Positions 61,814 through 64,000 of a stretch of DNA of 64,000 nucleotides are shown here, piece by piece; within the stretch, counting starts at the first letter, position 1; each line of letters opens with the position of its first letter. The translations under genes were made by a program, and so were the position numbers. The notes below the pieces were generated by a model. The model had not been told where the DNA came from and did not search any database. It saw only the letters and a list, made by a program, of their open reading frames with translations. The DNA is from Halobacillus naozhouensis (GTDB lineage: Bacteria; Bacillota; Bacilli; Bacillales; Halobacillaceae), in NCBI RefSeq assembly GCF_029714185.1, contig NZ_CP121671.1, positions 2,232,001 to 2,296,000 of the forward strand. The letters run 5' to 3'.

Positions 61814-62529
61814 TACTCGCCACTTACCTCAAATTTATAACCCACACCCCAGACTGTGACAATCATTCCAGCTGCATCTGTTGAAACTTTACTCAACTTT
61901 TCACGAAGACGTTTCACATGTGTATCAACGGTACGTAAGTCTCCAAAAAATTCATACTGCCATACCTCTTTTAACAATTGCTCTCGATCAAATACTTTAT
62001 CTGGTTTTTGGGCCATGTAGTTCAAGAGTTCATATTCTTTAGGTGTTAACGCCACCTCTTTATTGTCTGCGGTAACTCTATGGGCATCATTATCGATGGT
62101 CATATGAGGAAATACCAGCACATTTCGAGCTGCTGTATCTGTCTCGAGAAATTTCGTCGACGAAGCACGTCTCAGAAGAGCTTTCACCCGCAAAACTACC
62201 TCTCTCGGACTGAATGGCTTCACAATATAATCATCCGTTCCTACCTCAAAACCCTGAACACGGTTAGACTCTTCACCTTTAGCAGTCAGCATAATAACTG
62301 GTGTAGCCTTCTTCTCACGCAGTTCTTTACATACTTCTATCCCATCCATACCCGGCATCATAAGATCTAGCAATATGACATCATAATCTTCTTGCACTGC
62401 TTTTCTTAAGGCTTCATTTCCTTCTTCAGCTTCATCGATTATATAATCTTCGCGTTCTAAGTACATACGAATTAACCTTCGAATTCTTTCCTCATCATCA
62501 ACAACTAAAATTTTTGCTTCGTAATCCAT
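61813..62529 (-). CDS. resD: Response regulator ResD
   Basis: 238-residue OmpR/PhoB-type regulator. Receiver domain with D11/D12 and phosphoacceptor D55 (LLDLMMPG), K at ~105; C-terminal winged helix ending GVGYKFEVSGE. It activates cytochrome and respiration genes, plausibly including qcrABC in this window. The ATG at 62529 lies 10 nt after GAGGAG; the frame to 62547 is not used. Confidence 0.95.
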   Translation of the reverse strand: MDYEAKILVVDDEERIRRLIRMYLEREDYIIDEAEEGNEALRKAVQEDYDVILLDLMMPGMDGIEVCKELREKKATPVIMLTAKGEESNRVQGFEVGTDDYIVKPFSPREVVLRVKALLRRASSTKFLETDTAARNVLVFPHMTIDNDAHRVTADNKEVALTPKEYELLNYMAQKPDKVFDREQLLKEVWQYEFFGDLRTVDTHVKRLREKLSKVSTDAAGMIVTVWGVGYKFEVSGE

Positions 62530-62625
62530 TTTTAATACACTCCTCATTTCCTAAAGCGAGCTATTTATAACAATTATATTAAAAGACAGGAGGGGTGTAC
62601 AAACCCTTCCTGCCTCAATTCTAAG

Positions 62626-63807
62626 TTATGCGTAAGAATGCAGCCCGGATATGATTAAGTTTACTGCAAGCAGGTTAAACATGATGATGGCAAAACCACC
62701 AACTGCAAGCCAGGCTGACTTCGTACCTTGCCATCCTCTAGATAGTCTGAGGTGTAAGTAGGCAGCATAGAAAAAGAAAGTAATGAGGGCCCACACCTCT
62801 TTAGGGTCCCACCCCCAAAAACGATCCCAGGCTTGTTGGGCCCAGATCATGGCAAAAATAAGAGCTCCGAGTGTAAAAATCGGAAAACCAATGGCCACGG
62901 CACGATAAGATATTTCATCGACAAGTTCCGGGTTAGCTTTTCTCAGTAGAGGCTGAATGGCTGCCCCAATCCGTTTTCTTAAAATTAAACGAGCGAGCCA
63001 ATAAAGAACAAGTCCTCCAAGGAATGACCAGATCATCGTGTTAAATTTAATAGCAGCATCCTGTCCGCGCATCCACTGCGGAACTTCAAACAGCGGGGAC
63101 ATGCCCTCTGTAATAAGCTTTCCATCAGTTGGACCTGCAATAGCCGGCATCTTATACGTAACTTCTGTTGGCTGTTCCTGGATGGGTGCTTCAAATGTTA
63201 CTTGATAATTCATCGCATTGAACGATGAAGAAATAATGATAAAGGCTAACGCTGTAGCCAGCATGTAAATGACAAACTCAAGCCAAAACGTATGTTTAGA
63301 CTTTTGACCCTGATCAATCTGACGAATTAAAAAGATCAATCCAGCCACAAAACTTACGGATAGAACCGCTTGCCCCAGCGAGGCAGTTGTCACATGGATG
63401 TACAGCCAATGCGATTGCAATGATGGTACGAGCGGTGATATTTCACTAGGAAACATACTCGCAAACGCAATGATCAGCAATGCTATGGGCAGTGCAAACA
63501 GCCCAAGCACATTAATACGATAAATGAAATACATGACAATAAACGCCAGTACCAGCATCATTCCAAAAAAAGTTGTAAATTCGAATAAATTACTAACAGG
63601 AGCATGTCCACTCGCTATCCATCTTGTAATAAAATAACCAATTTGTGTGAGAAAGCCTATAATCGTTAAGGTAATTCCTATTTTACCGGCAATCCCAGCC
63701 TTTTTCCTCTTCTTGTCACGAATCGTTCCCCCGAAGAAAAACGTAGCGACTAGATAAATAATAAACGCGGCGTATAGCAAGTTACTACTAACTGTACTAA
63801 AATCCAT
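62626..63807 (-). CDS. resC: Cytochrome c biogenesis protein ResC (CcsA/CcsB type)
   Basis: 393-residue polytopic protein of system II cytochrome c maturation. It carries the tryptophan-rich heme-handling motif WGWDPKEVWAL (residues ~327–337) and flanking conserved histidines (HVTTASLGQ, HLRLSRGW). With ResB it forms the heme-lyase complex, needed for the qcrC-type cytochromes. AAGGAGG before the ATG. Confidence 0.95.
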   Translation of the reverse strand: MDFSTVSSNLLYAAFIIYLVATFFFGGTIRDKKRKKAGIAGKIGITLTIIGFLTQIGYFITRWIASGHAPVSNLFEFTTFFGMMLVLAFIVMYFIYRINVLGLFALPIALLIIAFASMFPSEISPLVPSLQSHWLYIHVTTASLGQAVLSVSFVAGLIFLIRQIDQGQKSKHTFWLEFVIYMLATALAFIIISSSFNAMNYQVTFEAPIQEQPTEVTYKMPAIAGPTDGKLITEGMSPLFEVPQWMRGQDAAIKFNTMIWSFLGGLVLYWLARLILRKRIGAAIQPLLRKANPELVDEISYRAVAIGFPIFTLGALIFAMIWAQQAWDRFWGWDPKEVWALITFFFYAAYLHLRLSRGWQGTKSAWLAVGGFAIIMFNLLAVNLIISGLHSYA

Positions 63808-63839
63808 TGTGCGCCCTCCTTAATCACCTGCATTTGAGA

Positions 63840-64000
63840 CTAGCTCTTCATTTCCTGTTGATCTTCTGGAGATTCTATTCCTGTTTCACTTATGACTTTG
63901 TCAATTTCCCGGCGTAATGCAAACCAGTTTTTGTTCGTATGCCCGGCAATCCACACACCATTTTCCTTTGGTTTAATCCATATTCGGCGATGATTCCAGT
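63840..64000 (-). CDS. resB: Cytochrome c biogenesis protein ResB, C-terminal end (partial)
   Basis: The last ~53 codons of a gene that continues beyond the window. The translated end (HRRIWIKPKENGVWIAGHTNKNWFAL...) is the conserved ResB C-terminus with its GHTNKNW motif. It stops at TAG (63840–63842), 32 nt before resC. Confidence 0.9.
   Translation of the reverse strand, partial: WNHRRIWIKPKENGVWIAGHTNKNWFALRREIDKVISETGIESPEDQQEMKS

Noticed and set aside
1..64000. Insertion sequence, prophage or CRISPR array
   Set aside because: No transposase, integrase or phage genes and no regularly spaced direct repeats were seen; gene order is the conserved Bacillaceae backbone.

Overview
The window is a contiguous, almost fully coding stretch of a low-GC, endospore-forming member of the Bacillaceae. 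Gene order follows the Bacillus subtilis aspB–dinG–pan–qcr–aro–men–hbs–spoIVA–der–rpsA–cmk–ypeB/sleB–gudB–fer–sigX–res segment. Sporulation and germination genes (spoIVA, spoVIF-like, ypjB, sleB, ypeB), bacillithiol genes (bshA, ypdA), menaquinone-type genes (hepS/menG/hepT) and a Rieske/cytochrome b–c complex all fit this. The proteins look like those of halotolerant genera such as Halobacillus, but that placement is an impression only. Nearly all genes lie on the minus strand. The exceptions are ypjC, ansA and fer. I saw no rRNA, tRNA, CRISPR array, prophage or intact insertion sequence.

Layout from high to low coordinates, which is the direction of transcription: resB(partial)–resC–resD–resE (respiratory regulation and cytochrome c maturation); a cobalamin riboswitch driving a DUF4430 lipoprotein and an ECF S-component; sigX–rsiX with a recognisable autoregulatory promoter; an XRE regulator; fer on the plus strand; ypbB–recS–ypbD–small membrane protein; a CBS/ACT protein; ypbG; mecB; ddl; gudB; ypdA; ansA(+); prsW; sleB–ypeB; the remains of ypfA; cmk–plsC–rpsA–fni–yphA–der–gpsA; spoVIF, yphE, yphF; spoIVA; hbs; mtrB; hepS–menG–hepT; ndk; cheR; aroC–aroB–aroH–hisC–tyrA–aroA; an unrecognised gene that looks like a degenerate amidohydrolase; ypiA–ypiB; ypiF; qcrA–qcrB–qcrC; ypjA–ypjB–yugP-like; ypjC(+); ypjD–dapB–mgsA–bshA–cca–birA–panB–panC–panD; dinG; ypmA–ypmB–aspB(partial).

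Most of the window is house-keeping: aromatic amino acids, pantothenate, menaquinone side chain, peptidoglycan precursors, translation and the spore cycle. The interest lies in departures from the B. subtilis arrangement. The trp operon is missing between aroH and hisC and folE is missing beside mtrB, although TRAP itself looks fully functional. bshB1 is missing between mgsA and bshA. ypfA (PilZ/c-di-GMP receptor) is a clear pseudogene. A B12-riboswitch-controlled uptake locus sits between resE and sigX, and a ddl gene sits between gudB and mecB. The gene between ypiA and aroA keeps amidohydrolase N- and C-terminal signatures but appears to have lost its metal site; it is the best candidate here for something undescribed.

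Start codons were re-chosen throughout by ribosome-binding-site spacing. Several genes start at TTG or GTG (dinG, aroH, spoIVA, fer, ypbB, qcrC, hepS, ypdA, sigX). All family names come from reading motifs and synteny; no database search was run.
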